Shown: positions 1-10,253 of the stretch, piece by piece
How the letters are laid out: every line of letters starts with the position of its first letter
Position numbering within the stretch: the stretch's first letter is position 1
Assembly (NCBI GenBank): GCA_963695135.1
Contig: CAVOGA010000002.1
Location: 434,001-498,000 of the forward strand
Direction of reading: 5' to 3'
Source of the DNA: Marinihelvus sp963695135
GTDB taxonomy: Bacteria; Pseudomonadota; Gammaproteobacteria; Xanthomonadales; SZUA-36
Length of the DNA stretch: 64,000 nt
Position numbers and translations under genes: made by a program
The notes under the pieces: generated by a model
The model's input: only the letters and a program-made list of their open reading frames with translations
Databases searched by the model: none
What the model was told of the DNA's origin: nothing

Positions 1-1692
1 TCGGCCGCCTTGCGCCGGGCCCTGGTCCATTGTTCACCGCCCAGGCGATGCAGCGGGGCGGTTTCGGCGGAAGCGCCGGTGTAACGGCTGACCAGGTGCA
101 GGGACGCAACGGGCACGTAGAGCTTGTCGCTGTCGGCGTATTCAATGGTCAGGAATTCCGCTTCCCGCTGATCGACCTCGAGGGTCTGCAGGCCCTGGTA
201 GCGCCCCACACCGTGATCCTCGTGCACCACGGGGGCGCCAAGCTCCAGGTCGGCCAGGTTGCGGATGATCGCTTCCGGATCGCGGTCGTCACGGCGTGAC
301 TCGGTCGTCTGGCGCGCCCGCGAGCCAAACAGCTGCGACTCGGTGAGCACCGCGAGTTCGTCATTGATGAGGAACCCGCTTTCCAGTGGCAGGATGGCCA
401 GGCCCAGGCGCGCCGTGCCCGCGCCGAAGGCCGCATAGCCCTCAAACCGTTCGGGTTTCAGATCCCAGGGCGCGCAGCGTGTCGCCGAGGGCCTCCCGGC
501 GCCCGGCCGTGTCGGCGGCGAACAGGATGCGACCGGGCCACTGGTCAACGAATCCCTGCAGGAGCTCACCGGCGGATTTGCCCCGCTCATGGATGGGCAG
601 CTCCGGCGCCGGCTGCGTGGCGAAGACCTCCACCGCGCCCTGCGGCTGCTCGTCTCCTGCCAGGCGCACCACGCAGCGGTCCAGCAGCGGCTGCAGCGTG
701 CTGCTGACGTCAAAAAACAATTCGGTGGGCTTGAGAATGGGTCGTTCAACATCGTAGCGCCGTTGCTCATAGCGGTCGGCTGTCTGCGCCGCAAAAGCGG
801 ACAGCGCCTCCGCCGCCCCGTCCTGCAGGATGACCCGCGGTGGTGTGGACAGGTAATCGAGCAGGGATGCAGTCTCTTCGAAAAACAGCGGCAGGTACTG
901 TTCCAGTCCCTGCGGGTGGTGGCCGGCACGCAGGTCCTGGTAAATGGGCACCTGGCGCATGTCGCCGTCAAAGCGCAGGCGCAGGCTCCGGCGCAGCGCA
1001 TCCAGATCCTTTTTATCCGCCGGGTATTCCCGGGCCGGCAACAGGCGCAGCTCCGCCAGTTCGCCGGTGGAACGCTGGGAATCCGGGTCAAAGGTGCGCA
1101 GTGACTCGATTTCCTCGTCGAAGAGGTCGATGCGGATCGGCTCCGCGCTGCCGGTGGGATACAGGTCCAGCAAGGCGCCACGCACCGCGAACTGCCCCGA
1201 CTGGTAGACCTGCTCCACGGACTCGTAGCCCGCCTGGAGCAGGCGTTCGCGGAACTCATCTATGGACAGGTGCTGTCCGGGAATGAGCTCAAAGGTCTGG
1301 CCCAGCACGTGGGAACGCGGCGGCAAGCGCTCCATCAGCGTGGGCGCCGGCGCCAGCAGCAGACCCCGCTCCAGGCCGGCTACGGCGGACAGGGCGGCCA
1401 GGCGTTCGGAGGCAATGTCCGGATGCGCGGAAAACGGGTCATAGGGCAGGGTTTCCCGGTCCGGGAAGTGCCAGATGGGCAGGGCGCCGGTATTGAGCAG
1501 ACGCAGGTCCTGCTCCAGGGCGCGCGCCCGGTGACTGCTCCGGCTTACGAACAACACCGGTCCGTCGCTGTTGGCGGCGGCCTCCAGCAGCGCCAGCGCC
1601 AGGGCGCTGCCGTGCAAGCCGCGCCAGGTCACGGGCCTGCCATTGGGGGCCGTCAGTCGCGCTTTGGAAACGGGTGTTGGTGCAAGGGTCAT
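1..1692 (-). CDS. mfd: Transcription-repair coupling factor Mfd, N-terminal part, frameshifted
   Basis: Mfd is the ATP-dependent translocase that removes stalled RNA polymerase from damaged DNA and recruits UvrA. The first 416 codons read cleanly as the UvrB-homology region. That frame stops at 442-444, in ...LGSETRTV. One base over, the protein continues as DLKPERFEGYAAFGAG and then reaches the RNA polymerase-interaction region (VVHEDHGVGRYQGLQ, then LYVPVASLHLVSRY), open to the window edge. Removing one base from the CCC run at 464-466 or the GGG run at 468-470 restores a continuous Mfd. The helicase half lies outside the window. The gene follows nhaC on the same strand, 114 bases away. I read the break as a probable sequence error, not a real pseudogene. 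Confidence 0.93.
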
Positions 1693-1714
1693 GATGATGT
1701 ATTCAGGGCGATGA

Positions 1715-1736
1715 ACTGCGGGCTGAGGCCCGCAGT
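1715..1736. other. Perfect 9-bp hairpin between nhaC and mfd
   Basis: ACTGCGGGC at 1715-1723 pairs fully with GCCCGCAGT at 1728-1736 around a TGAG loop. It sits just ahead of mfd and behind nhaC on the minus strand. No T-run follows in either direction, so it is not a typical intrinsic terminator. It may limit read-through or protect the 3' end of the nhaC message (inference). Confidence 0.35.
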
Positions 1737-1806
1737 CCGGCGTCAGGAGGCGCGGACTCTACGGTAAGCGTCCCGGGTGCGCAAGCCGCGTTTAACCCGC
1801 CCCAGA

Positions 1807-3490
1807 TCAGGCCGGATCCACGGGTTTGCCAACCACGCGCAGAAACCCCCACAGCGCGGCGGCGCCAAGCGCTATCCCGGCCCACCAGGGAAGTCCAAGG
1901 GCCACCGGCAGGCTGCCCGCCAGGATGGCCACCAGTCCCACCAGGCCCGCGTACGGCAGCTGGGTGCGGACATGTTCCACGTGGTCGCAGCCGCTCGCCA
2001 GCGAGGACAGGATGGTCGTGTCGGAAATCGGTGAGCAGTGATCGCCCCACACGCTGCCGGCGAGCACCGAGGCGATCGCCGAGTAAAACAGGTGTAAATG
2101 TTCCGGTCCGGCAAGGCCCTGGCTTTCCATCACTGCCCAGGTCAGCGGGATGACCAGTGGAAACAGGATACCCATGGCGCCCCAGCTGGACCCGGTGCCA
2201 AAGCCCGTTGCCGCCGCGAGCAGGAACACGATGGTGGGCAGAGCCCAGGCGGGCAGGGTGCCACCCAGCGCCTGCACCAGGAAATCGCTGGCGCCCAGGG
2301 CAGTGGTCACCGCGCCCAGGGACCAGGCCAGCATGAGTATGATGATGGCCTTGATCATGGACCTCAGGCCGCGATACCAGGCGTCGACGACCTGCTCGAG
2401 GGTGAGGATGCGCTGCACGAGGGACAGGGCCGCCCCGGTCAGGACGGCTGAAAGGGATGACCACATCAGCGCCGTGTAGGAATCTGCCGCGCCGATGATG
2501 TCGCGCAGGCTGGCATCATCCATGCCGACGGCGCTTTTACCGGTGACGTAGAGCCCGATGACCACGCCAAAAATCAACACGCCGACCGGCAGCAGGGCAT
2601 TGATGGCGCGGCAAGGTATTTCAGGGACCGGCTGGATCGGTGCGGCATCGCTGGCGGCGCCGCTTTCCGGGCCATCCTGCGGCGCCTCCGTCGCGGTCCG
2701 CGCATGTCGCTCCGCCCGGTACATGGGGCCAAAGTCCCGGCCGCTGCCGCAGACCAGGAATACGAAGAACAGGGCCAGCAGCGGGTAGAAGCTGTAAGGA
2801 ATGGTGTTGAGATAGACCAGGTAGGGTTGCAAATCCAGGCCGGGAATGTCCTGCATGGAACTGCCGATCAGGCCGACCTCGTAGCCTACCCAGGTGGTGA
2901 CCACGGCGATGCAGGCGACCGGCGCGGCGGTGGAGTCAACGATATAGGCCAGCTTTTCCCGGGAAACTTTCATCGCGTCGGTGACCGGGCGCATCGTATT
3001 GCCCACCACCATGGTGTTCGCATAGTCGTCAAAAAAGATCGCCATGCCCATGGCCGCCGTGGTCAGACAGGCATGGCGGGCGCTGTCCGCCCAGCCCACA
3101 ATGCTGTCGACGATGCCCTGCATCCCCCCGTTGCGGCTGACGATGCCCACCATGCCGCCGATCATCAGGGTGAACAGGATGATGGCCGCGTGATCCCCGT
3201 CGGCAAGCTGTTCGCGGACATGAACGTTAAAGCTGGTCAGAAGGCTGCTGCCCAGGCCCGGCAGGGACAGGTCCTGCATCAGCCAGGCGCCGAGCCATAG
3301 GCCCGAGAAACAGCGCCGGAATGACGCGCTTGGTCACCAGGGCGAAGACCACGGCCAGCAAAGGGGGCAGTACCGATGGCCACTGGCCGAAGAACCGCGA
3401 GTTGGCGCCGTCATCGGCGCTGACAGAGGCGCTGATCAAAAGGAGAAAAAATACATTAAAAAGTATTCGTAATTTATTATTAAGTAACAT
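1807..3490 (-). CDS. NhaC-family Na+/H+ antiporter, frameshifted near the N-terminus
   Basis: This is a multi-pass inner-membrane antiporter of the NhaC family. The start at 3490 encodes a signal-like hydrophobic segment (FNVFFLLLISASVSA) and the first transporter helix. That frame breaks at 3302-3304. One extra base in the GGG run (minus strand) separates PALFLG from LWLGAWLMQDLSLPG; removing it gives one protein of about 560 residues, a normal length. Family-like stretches include FFDDYANTMVVGNTMRP, TGFGTGSSWGAMGILFPL and SVWGDHCSPISDTTILSS. A soluble acidic insert near the middle (EAPQDGPESGAASDAAP) separates two membrane halves. It lies 38 bases behind dusB and probably shares its transcript. 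The substrate is not proven by sequence alone. Confidence 0.85.
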
Positions 3491-3528
3491 AATTACTCCA
3501 ATATAAATTCCGGTATCGTTCGCTTTGA

Positions 3529-4506
3529 TCAGGCGGCACAGGAGGGCGTCTGCATAAAGTATCCGTCCAGCAGACCGAGTTGCTCCCGGGCGCTTGCCAC
3601 GCGCACCAGGCGGTCCCGCAGGGCCTGGCCACCGGGGCGCCCCTGCAGATACCAGCCAAAGTGCTTGCGGGCAACGCGTACGCCCTGTTCTTCGCCGTAA
3701 AATCCGTGCAGGCCCTCGATGTGTTCGCGCATGACGGCGTGAACCTCCTCCGGCTCCGGCGGAGCAAGGTGCCGGCCGGTTTCAAGAAAATGCAGCACCT
3801 CGCGGAAAATCCACGGGTTGCCCTGCGCACTGCGCCCGAACATCAGGCCCCGGGCGCCGGTCTGGCGCAATACCCGGGCGGCCTGCTCGGGGCTTTCCAG
3901 GTCGCCGTTGGCGAAGACCGGAATATCCACCGCCGCGCAGATCGCGCGAATCGTCTCGTATTCGGCGCGCCCCTTGAAACGGTCTGCGCGGGTACGTCCA
4001 TGGACTGCCAGGGCCTGGATGCCCGCGTCCTCGGCCATGCGTGCGATGGTGACGCCGTTGCGGTTTTGCGGGTCGGGTCCGGTGCGGATTTTCAGGGTCA
4101 CGGGCACGTCGACCGCAGCGACCACCGCTTCCAGGATGGCCCGCACCAGCGGCTCATCGGCCAGCAGGGCCGATCCGGCCTGCCGGTTACAGACTTTTTT
4201 GGCCGGACAACCCATATTTATATCAATGACTTCCGCGCCATTCTTAACATTATATTGCGCTGCCTGCGCCATCCATTCCGGATCACTGCCGGCGATCTGC
4301 ACCGCGATCGGCCGCGCTTCGCCGTCGTGGTTACGGCGCAGTTCCGACTTGCGTGTACCGCGCAGCCGCGGATCCGAGGACAGCATCTCCCCGACCACGT
4401 AACCGGCGCCCAGGCGCCGGCACAGCTTGCGAAACGGCAGGTCGGTTACGCCGGCCATGGGCGCCAGGGCCAGGGGGTTCGCGAGTTGATGGGGCCCGAT
4501 GCGCAC
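3529..4506 (-). CDS. dusB: tRNA-dihydrouridine synthase DusB
   Basis: This FMN-dependent enzyme reduces uridine to dihydrouridine in the tRNA D-loop. The 325-residue protein has the Dus TIM-barrel. It starts MRIGPHQLANPLALAPMAGV, then carries the catalytic-cysteine motif INMGCPAKKV, the FMN/phosphate region FANGDLESPEQAARVL and MFGRSAQGNPWIF, and the DusB-type tail (ARKHFGWYLQG). In enterobacteria dusB is usually followed by fis. Here nhaC follows and no fis is present in the window. The stop of the upstream TraB-like gene is one base from this start, so the two are probably translated together. Confidence 0.95.
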   Translation of the reverse strand: MRIGPHQLANPLALAPMAGVTDLPFRKLCRRLGAGYVVGEMLSSDPRLRGTRKSELRRNHDGEARPIAVQIAGSDPEWMAQAAQYNVKNGAEVIDINMGCPAKKVCNRQAGSALLADEPLVRAILEAVVAAVDVPVTLKIRTGPDPQNRNGVTIARMAEDAGIQALAVHGRTRADRFKGRAEYETIRAICAAVDIPVFANGDLESPEQAARVLRQTGARGLMFGRSAQGNPWIFREVLHFLETGRHLAPPEPEEVHAVMREHIEGLHGFYGEEQGVRVARKHFGWYLQGRPGGQALRDRLVRVASAREQLGLLDGYFMQTPSCAA

Positions 4507-4507
4507 G

Positions 4508-5818
4508 TCAGGTCAGCAGCTGGAAGAACTTGAAGCCGGCGATGTAGGTGCCGAGCGATGACCCCACGTTCGAGAAGAAGAAGACCAGCAGCACGCGCGT
4601 GGCCGGGTTGCGGTACCACCCCTTGATGCTGGACGCGTCATCGCGCAATCTTTCCAGGTCGTGCCCGGTTGGTTTGCGCAACCACAATTCCACCCCGCCG
4701 GCGACCATCCCGGCAGCAATGGTCGGGTTCAGCGAGGTCAGCGGCGCCGCCAGCAGGGCGGCGAGGATGGTCAGGGGATGACCTCGGGCGATGGCGGCTC
4801 CGAGGGCGGCCAGTCCGCCGTTGACCACCACCCAGATGCCGACCAGTTGCCAGCCCAGCTGCGTATCGCGGCTGAAGCCGAACCAGAACCCGGTAATGAC
4901 CAGGGCGGTAATGATCCAGGGAATGAACTTTGGCCAGCGTGCCTTCGGTGGCATTTTCGCGAGACTGGCCACTTCGGCAGCCGGTTCAGTCACGTCGTTC
5001 TCAAGGTGCCTGGCCAGGCCCTCGAGGTGGCCGGCGCCGACAACCACCAGCACCTCGGAACCGCTCTTGCCCGCATTTTCCGCCCGCAGGCGGGCGGCCA
5101 TATAGCGGTCCCGTTCGCTGATCAGCGCCTCGTAAAGCTCGGGGGACTGTTCGGCGAATTCCGTGAAGGTGGATTCGAGGATGTCGCCTTCCTTGAGCCG
5201 CTCAATCGCTTCTTCATCGATTTCCTCGGAAGAAAAGGAGCTCATGACCAGGCCCGTGGTCAGGTAGAGGCGTTTGTACCAGGGTACCGCCGCGTAGGCG
5301 CGGCGCAGGGTTGTGGCCAGGTCGCGGTCGACCAGTTGCAGGCGAAGGTTCTGGGCTTTCGCATCTTCGGCGGCGGCCTTGAGCTCTGCGCCCGGCTCGA
5401 TATCGAACTGTTCGGCAATGCGTTTCTGGTAACCGCTCAGCGCCAGGTTCGCCATGACCAGGCCGGTCTTTCCTTCGCGGAAAATCTGGAACAGGTTAAG
5501 CTCCTGCCAGCTTTTGCGGCCCTCGAGCGCCTCAAGACGCGTAGGGCAAAGTTCCACGCCGACAGCATCCCAGCGCTTGCCGGCGATCATCTGCCGCACC
5601 GCGCGGACGCTCGCCGGCGAGACGTGCGCCGTGCCCAGCAGTGTGTAACGCACACCGTCGCGCAGGATTTCCCGGGTGGGTTGTTCCTGGTCGGGCGTGT
5701 CGAGTTGTTCCAAGGGTTTGTCCACGCAGGTTACCGTTCGGCCCGGCCGCCGGGCCAAAGGGCGCAAAGCATACCGCAGAACGTCTTTCAGGGGGAATTG
5801 CCCGGCCTGGACGGGCAA
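4508..5818 (-). CDS. TraB/PrgY-like protein with C-terminal membrane domain
   Basis: The family is named for pheromone-shutdown proteins of enterococci; its bacterial role elsewhere is unknown. The N-terminal soluble domain has the conserved LLGTAHVSPASV and VGVELCPTRLEAL motifs and a later VVVGAGHLEGLARHL. The last third (roughly residues 290-436) has about four membrane helices, with short loops such as ARGHPLT. The start at 5818 gives 436 residues. An in-frame GTG at 5725 would give 405 residues and begins close to the first conserved segment, so the true start is uncertain. It heads a likely operon with dusB and nhaC. Confidence 0.82.
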   Translation of the reverse strand: MPVQAGQFPLKDVLRYALRPLARRPGRTVTCVDKPLEQLDTPDQEQPTREILRDGVRYTLLGTAHVSPASVRAVRQMIAGKRWDAVGVELCPTRLEALEGRKSWQELNLFQIFREGKTGLVMANLALSGYQKRIAEQFDIEPGAELKAAAEDAKAQNLRLQLVDRDLATTLRRAYAAVPWYKRLYLTTGLVMSSFSSEEIDEEAIERLKEGDILESTFTEFAEQSPELYEALISERDRYMAARLRAENAGKSGSEVLVVVGAGHLEGLARHLENDVTEPAAEVASLAKMPPKARWPKFIPWIITALVITGFWFGFSRDTQLGWQLVGIWVVVNGGLAALGAAIARGHPLTILAALLAAPLTSLNPTIAAGMVAGGVELWLRKPTGHDLERLRDDASSIKGWYRNPATRVLLVFFFSNVGSSLGTYIAGFKFFQLLT

Positions 5819-5868
5819 CGTTTAATCAGCAAGTCCGCAGCGCCGGGAGGACGCTTCCGGGACGGTGC

Positions 5869-6156
5869 TCAGCTGCTCTTGACCGGCTGGCCTTCGGCCA
5901 GGACCGTGTACAGCACCAGGTCATTTTCAAAGTAGACGGACCAGGTCGCGTAGTCCCAGCGCGTGATCGGTGGTTCGCCGACGGGGGCATGCCGCTTGGT
6001 CGGACTGCCGAAGCGGGTTTCGACCTCGGCCTTGTTCTGGCCATTCTCGGGGACGTCCATGCTTTCGACCTGGCGCACCTCATCGAGAATCAGCACGTCG
6101 GCACTGAGGGGCAGGGCGAGGGTCAGCAGCAAGCCAGCGAGCGCAGTTTTATACAT
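5869..6156 (-). CDS. Small exported protein with a BamE/OmlA-like pattern
   Basis: This is a 95-residue protein with a signal peptide (MYKTALAGLLLTLALPLSA). The mature part contains VETRFGSPTKRHAPVGEPP, followed by ITRWDYATWSVYFENDLVL. A pattern of 'fGsP ... G.pp...W.Y...vyFe...v' is typical of small outer-membrane BamE/SmpA-like folds, but there is no lipobox cysteine and the match is only by eye. The ATG at 6154-6156 was chosen over longer in-frame starts because it gives a proper signal peptide. It lies between the TraB-like gene and rsgA on the same strand. Function unknown. Confidence 0.72.
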   Translation of the reverse strand: MYKTALAGLLLTLALPLSADVLILDEVRQVESMDVPENGQNKAEVETRFGSPTKRHAPVGEPPITRWDYATWSVYFENDLVLYTVLAEGQPVKSS

Positions 6157-6241
6157 CTTGATGGTCTCCCGAGATTGGAAGGAAAAGAATAGCACATGGA
6201 ATCGGGTCGTCAGCAGGTGCTCAAACCGGCCTCGTCCAGGG

Positions 6242-7171
6242 TCACTGGCCGTGGCGTCCCGGCCCGGTTTCCGGCGCTGCGTGGTTCTGTTCCAGCAGGC
6301 GCAGATAGCTCTCATATCGCCACGCCCGGATCCCGCCAGCCTCGACCGCGGCCCGCACCGCACAGGACGGTTCGGTCCGGTGCAGGCAATCATTGAAGCG
6401 GCACTGGCCCCGCCAGGGCGAGAACTCCGGAAAGCCGTCGGCGACGACCTGGTCATCGAGGCGCCAGAGGCCGTATTCCCAGACACCGGGCGAGTCGATC
6501 AGGTGACCGCCGCCGGGTAAGTCGTGGAGCATGGTGGTTGTCGTGGTGTGTGTTCCCTTGCCGGTAACCCGCGACAGGGCGCCGGTCTGGATCTCCAGGT
6601 CCGGGATCAGCCGGCGGATAATCGATGATTTTCCAACGCCGGATTGGCCGACGAGAATGCTGGTCAGCCCGGTGAGCAGGGGGCGCAGTTCCTCGACCCC
6701 GGGCGCCGCTTTGCAGGAGGTGCTGACCACCTCGTAGCCCAGTGACCGGTAATCATCCAGCCGTTCAAAGCTGCGTGCGCCGGACGCCGTGCGGTCATAA
6801 TCCAGCTCCGCCTTGTTGACCACGATGACGGGCGTGATGTCCAGGCTGTGCACCGCGACCAGGTAACGGTCCAGCAGGTCCCGGGAGGGCAGGGGCGCGG
6901 TAGCCAGGGTGATGACCACGCGGTCCAGGTTGGCGGCCACTACCTGCTGCCTGCCCCGCTGGTCGGCGCGCATGAACTGGTTGCGTCGCTCAAGTATCTC
7001 CTCGGCAACCCAGGCCTCATCGTCCGCCGGGGCAATCATCACCCGGTCACCGCAGCAGGGTCGCCCGACGCTGCGGCGAAACTTGCAGGGCAAGGGCGCC
7101 TGCGTGCCGATCCTGACCACGCCGTGACTGCCGTAGGCCACCAGCACAAGCGCCTCCAGCGGTTTATTCAT
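6242..7171 (-). CDS. rsgA: Ribosome small-subunit GTPase RsgA
   Basis: RsgA is a late 30S assembly factor with a circularly permuted GTPase domain. The permuted motif order is visible: VVNKAEL (G4) comes before GQSGVGKSS (G1), then TKGTHTTTTT-like switch residues and DSPGVWEY (G3). An N-terminal OB-fold precedes it. The C-terminal zinc-binding segment has CRFNDCLHRTEPSCAV. The length of 309 residues is slightly short of E. coli RsgA (350). It faces orn across a 151-base gap, the same arrangement as in many gammaproteobacteria. Confidence 0.96.
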   Translation of the reverse strand: MNKPLEALVLVAYGSHGVVRIGTQAPLPCKFRRSVGRPCCGDRVMIAPADDEAWVAEEILERRNQFMRADQRGRQQVVAANLDRVVITLATAPLPSRDLLDRYLVAVHSLDITPVIVVNKAELDYDRTASGARSFERLDDYRSLGYEVVSTSCKAAPGVEELRPLLTGLTSILVGQSGVGKSSIIRRLIPDLEIQTGALSRVTGKGTHTTTTTMLHDLPGGGHLIDSPGVWEYGLWRLDDQVVADGFPEFSPWRGQCRFNDCLHRTEPSCAVRAAVEAGGIRAWRYESYLRLLEQNHAAPETGPGRHGQ

Positions 7172-7322
7172 CCTGGAAAATCAACGGGGAGGTTGGCAGG
7201 GGAACGTGTCGGCATGCGGCGTATTCTAGCCGCTAAATGGGGCGCCAGGCGCAGCCGTCGCAGGCCCCGGCTGGTTATTCCGGCCGCCCGTTCGTTATCA
7301 TGCGCTCAACCCAAGGAGCCTG

Positions 7323-7879
7323 ATGATGAACAAAGCCAGCAACCTGTTGTGGATCGACCTGGAGATGACGGGTCTGGACACGGTCCGGGATACGATTCTC
7401 GAGCTGGCCCTGGTCGTGACCGACGCCGAGCTGAACGAACTGGCCGAGGGGCCGGTACTGGCGATCCGTCATCCGGAAAGCACCTTGCAGGGCATGGACG
7501 ACTGGAATACCCGGCATCACAGTGCGTCCGGGCTCTGGCAAGCGCGTGCTCGAGGCAGGGGGTTCCCATGGCGGATGCGGAGACGCAGGCGCTGGCCTTC
7601 CTGGAAGCCTGGTCCGAGCCGGGCAGTTCGCCGATGTGCGGCAACAGCATTTGCCAGGACCGGCGTTTTCTGCACCGGTGCATGCCACGGCTTGAGCAGT
7701 GGTTTCATTACCGCAACCTGGACGTGTCAACGGTCAAGGAGCTGGCCATGCGCTGGGCGCCGCAGGTCGCGGCGGGCTTCGTAAAGGACAATCGCCACGA
7801 GGCGCTGTCGGATATTCGCGAATCCGTGGCGGAGCTGCGCCACTACCGCCAGCATATGGGCGAGCTGGGCGGTCTGTAA
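7323..7879 (+). CDS. orn: Oligoribonuclease, two apparent single-base insertions
   Basis: Orn is a DEDD-family 3'-5' exonuclease that finishes degradation of 2-5 nt RNAs, including pGpG. The start shows LLWIDLEMTGLDTVRDTILE with the first catalytic Asp and Glu. The end shows CGNSICQDRRFL, FHYRNLDVSTVKELA and DIRESVAELRHYR. The two parts are in different frames. Removing the T in CTCTGG near 7536 and one G from the run near 7557-7561 yields SGLGKRVLEAGVPMADAE, the same length as the equivalent loop in Pseudomonas Orn, and a 184-residue protein (about 181 is usual). Start may be 7323 or 7326. It converges on ppsA with a 4-base gap. Confidence 0.93.
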
Positions 7880-7883
7880 ACGC

Positions 7884-10253
7884 CTAGTCTGTCCCGGCAG
7901 CCTTGGCAAGACGTAACCAGGTTTCAACCACCGAATCGGGGTTCAGTGAAACGCTCTCGATGCCCTGGTCCATCAGCCACTCGGCGAGGTCCGGGTGGTC
8001 ACTGGGCCCCTGGCCGCAGATGCCGACATACTTGCCCTTGTCCCGGCAGACCTTGATGGCCATGGCCAGCAGTTTTTTCACCGCCGGATTGCGTTCGTCG
8101 AACTGATCGGCGATTTCCGCCGAATCGCGGTCAAGCCCCAGGGTCAGCTGCGTCAGGTCGTTCGAGCCGATGGAGAAGCCGTCGAAATACTCCAGGAACT
8201 CGTCCGCCAACAGCGCATTGGAGGGCAGTTCGCACATCATCATGATCTTCAGATTGTCCTTGCCGCTGCGCAGGCCGAAACGATCCAGCACCGCGACCAC
8301 GTCACGGGCTTCTTCCAGGGTCCGCACGAAGGGCACCATGGCCCAGGCGTTTTCCAGGCCCATGGCCTCGCGCACCTTGCGCAGCGCGCGGCATTCCAGT
8401 TCGAAACAGTCCTGGAAGTTTTTCGAGACATAGCGGGATGCACCGCGGAAGCCGATCATCGGGTTTTCCTCGCGCGGCTCGTAGCGTGGCCCGCCGATCA
8501 GGTTGGCGTACTCGTTGGATTTGAAATCGGACAGGCGCACGATGACGGGTTTTGGGTGGAAGGCTGCGGCGATGGTTGCAATGCCCTCGGCCAGGCGGTC
8601 CACGTAAAAGCTCACCGGGTCGGCGTAGCCGGCCATGCGCTCATCGATCTGGTCCCGCACGTCAATTTCCTGGTCGTCGTAATTGAGCAGCGCTTTGGGG
8701 TGAATGCCGATCATGCGGTTGATGATGAACTCCAGGCGCGCGAGGCCCACGCCATCGTTGGGAATCATGCTGAAATCAAAGGCGCGGTCCGGGTTAGCGA
8801 CGTTCATCATCATCTTCAGCGGCGCATCCGGCATGTCGGCCAGGTCATCCTGCTGAACAGCGAAAGGCAGCTTGCCGTCATAGACATAGCCCGTATCACC
8901 CTCGGCGCAGCTCACCGTGACCTGCGCGTTTTCCGGGATCAGGGTGGTGGCGTTCATGCAGCCAACCACGGCGGGAATGCCGAGCTCCCGCGCGATAATG
9001 GCCGCGTGGCAGGTGCGACCGCCGCGGTTGGTGACGATGGCAGCGGAGCGCTTCATGACCGGCTCCCAGTCCGGGTCCGTCATGTCCGTCACCAGCACGT
9101 CGCCCGGCTTGACGTTGTGCATGTCATCCAGGTTATCGACCACGCGGGCCGTGCCGCTGCCAATCTTGTGACCGATGCTGCGGCCTTCGCAGAGCAGCGT
9201 GCCGCGTTCCTTGAGCTGGTAGCGTTCCAGGGTCTGGCCGCTGCTGTGGCTGCGAACCGTCTCCGGGCGGGCCTGCACAATATACAGGCGGCCGTTTTCG
9301 CCGTCCTTGGCCCACTCGATGTCCATGGGACGCCCGTAGTGATCCTCGATCACCAGGGCATGGTGGGCCAATGCCTCGATCTCTTTGTCGTCGAGGCTGA
9401 AGCGCTTCTGCCGCTCCGGTTCCACGTCCCGGGTCAGGACGCCGGTGCCGGCCGCGTCAAACACCATCTCGATGGCTTTGCTGCCCAGGTTCCGGCGCAG
9501 GATTGCATCCTTGCCGACGCGCAGGGTGGGTTTGAACACGTAAAATTCGTCCGGATTGACTGCGCCCTGCACGACGGTCTCGCCCAGCCCCCAGGACGAG
9601 GTGATAAACACCGCGTTGCGGAATCCGGACTCCGTATCCAGGGTGAACATAACGCCGCTGGACGCCAGGTCGGAGCGCACCATGAGTTGCACACCCGCGG
9701 ACAGGTAGACCTCGCTGTGGTCAAAGCCCTGGTGAACGCGGTAGGCAATGGCCCGGTCGTTGTAAAGCGAAGCGAACACCTCGTGGATTTTTGCCAGGAC
9801 CTCGCTGAGGCCCCGGACATTGAGGAAGGTTTCCTGCTGGCCGGCAAAGGACGCATCCGGCAGGTCTTCCGCCGTGGCCGAGGACCGAACTGCTACCGAC
9901 GGCTCCTTGCCCGAGCGCTCCACCAGCGTGTCCCAGGCCTGCTCGATGGCTTCCTGGAACGCGGGCGGGAAGGGTGTGTCCATGATCCAGCCCCGCACCT
10001 GCGCGCCGGTGGCCGCCAGGGTCTGGGTATCGTCCACGTCCAGGGCGGCCAGTGTGCTGTCGATGCGCTGTTTCAGCCCGGACTGCTCCAGGAACTCGCG
10101 AAAGGCGTCCGCCGTGGTGGCGAAGCCGCCGGGAACTTCAACGCCCAGGTCTGCCAGTTCACTGATCATTTCACCCAGGGAGGCGTTTTTACCGCCTACC
10201 TGGCCCAGGTCCTTCATTCCGAGTTCGTGCAGCCAGGCGATGTACTGTGACAA
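7884..10253 (-). CDS. ppsA: Phosphoenolpyruvate synthase
   Basis: PpsA converts pyruvate and ATP to phosphoenolpyruvate, AMP and phosphate in gluconeogenesis. The 789-residue protein (family length about 790) has the N-terminal nucleotide-binding domain (LGQVGGKNASLGEM, VAVRSSATAEDLPDASFAGQ), the swivel domain with the phospho-histidine in GRTCHAAIIARELGIPAVVG, and the C-terminal PEP/pyruvate barrel ending ICGQGPSDHPDLAEWL. It is divergent from ppsR, which encodes the kinase/pyrophosphorylase that switches this enzyme off and on. This pairing supports both calls. Confidence 0.98.
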   Translation of the reverse strand: MSQYIAWLHELGMKDLGQVGGKNASLGEMISELADLGVEVPGGFATTADAFREFLEQSGLKQRIDSTLAALDVDDTQTLAATGAQVRGWIMDTPFPPAFQEAIEQAWDTLVERSGKEPSVAVRSSATAEDLPDASFAGQQETFLNVRGLSEVLAKIHEVFASLYNDRAIAYRVHQGFDHSEVYLSAGVQLMVRSDLASSGVMFTLDTESGFRNAVFITSSWGLGETVVQGAVNPDEFYVFKPTLRVGKDAILRRNLGSKAIEMVFDAAGTGVLTRDVEPERQKRFSLDDKEIEALAHHALVIEDHYGRPMDIEWAKDGENGRLYIVQARPETVRSHSSGQTLERYQLKERGTLLCEGRSIGHKIGSGTARVVDNLDDMHNVKPGDVLVTDMTDPDWEPVMKRSAAIVTNRGGRTCHAAIIARELGIPAVVGCMNATTLIPENAQVTVSCAEGDTGYVYDGKLPFAVQQDDLADMPDAPLKMMMNVANPDRAFDFSMIPNDGVGLARLEFIINRMIGIHPKALLNYDDQEIDVRDQIDERMAGYADPVSFYVDRLAEGIATIAAAFHPKPVIVRLSDFKSNEYANLIGGPRYEPREENPMIGFRGASRYVSKNFQDCFELECRALRKVREAMGLENAWAMVPFVRTLEEARDVVAVLDRFGLRSGKDNLKIMMMCELPSNALLADEFLEYFDGFSIGSNDLTQLTLGLDRDSAEIADQFDERNPAVKKLLAMAIKVCRDKGKYVGICGQGPSDHPDLAEWLMDQGIESVSLNPDSVVETWLRLAKAAGTD

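Noticed and set aside
7995..10250. A 751-codon open frame on the plus strand opposite ppsA.
   Set aside because: High GC keeps antisense frames open. Its translation has no recognisable domain and ppsA is certain on the other strand.
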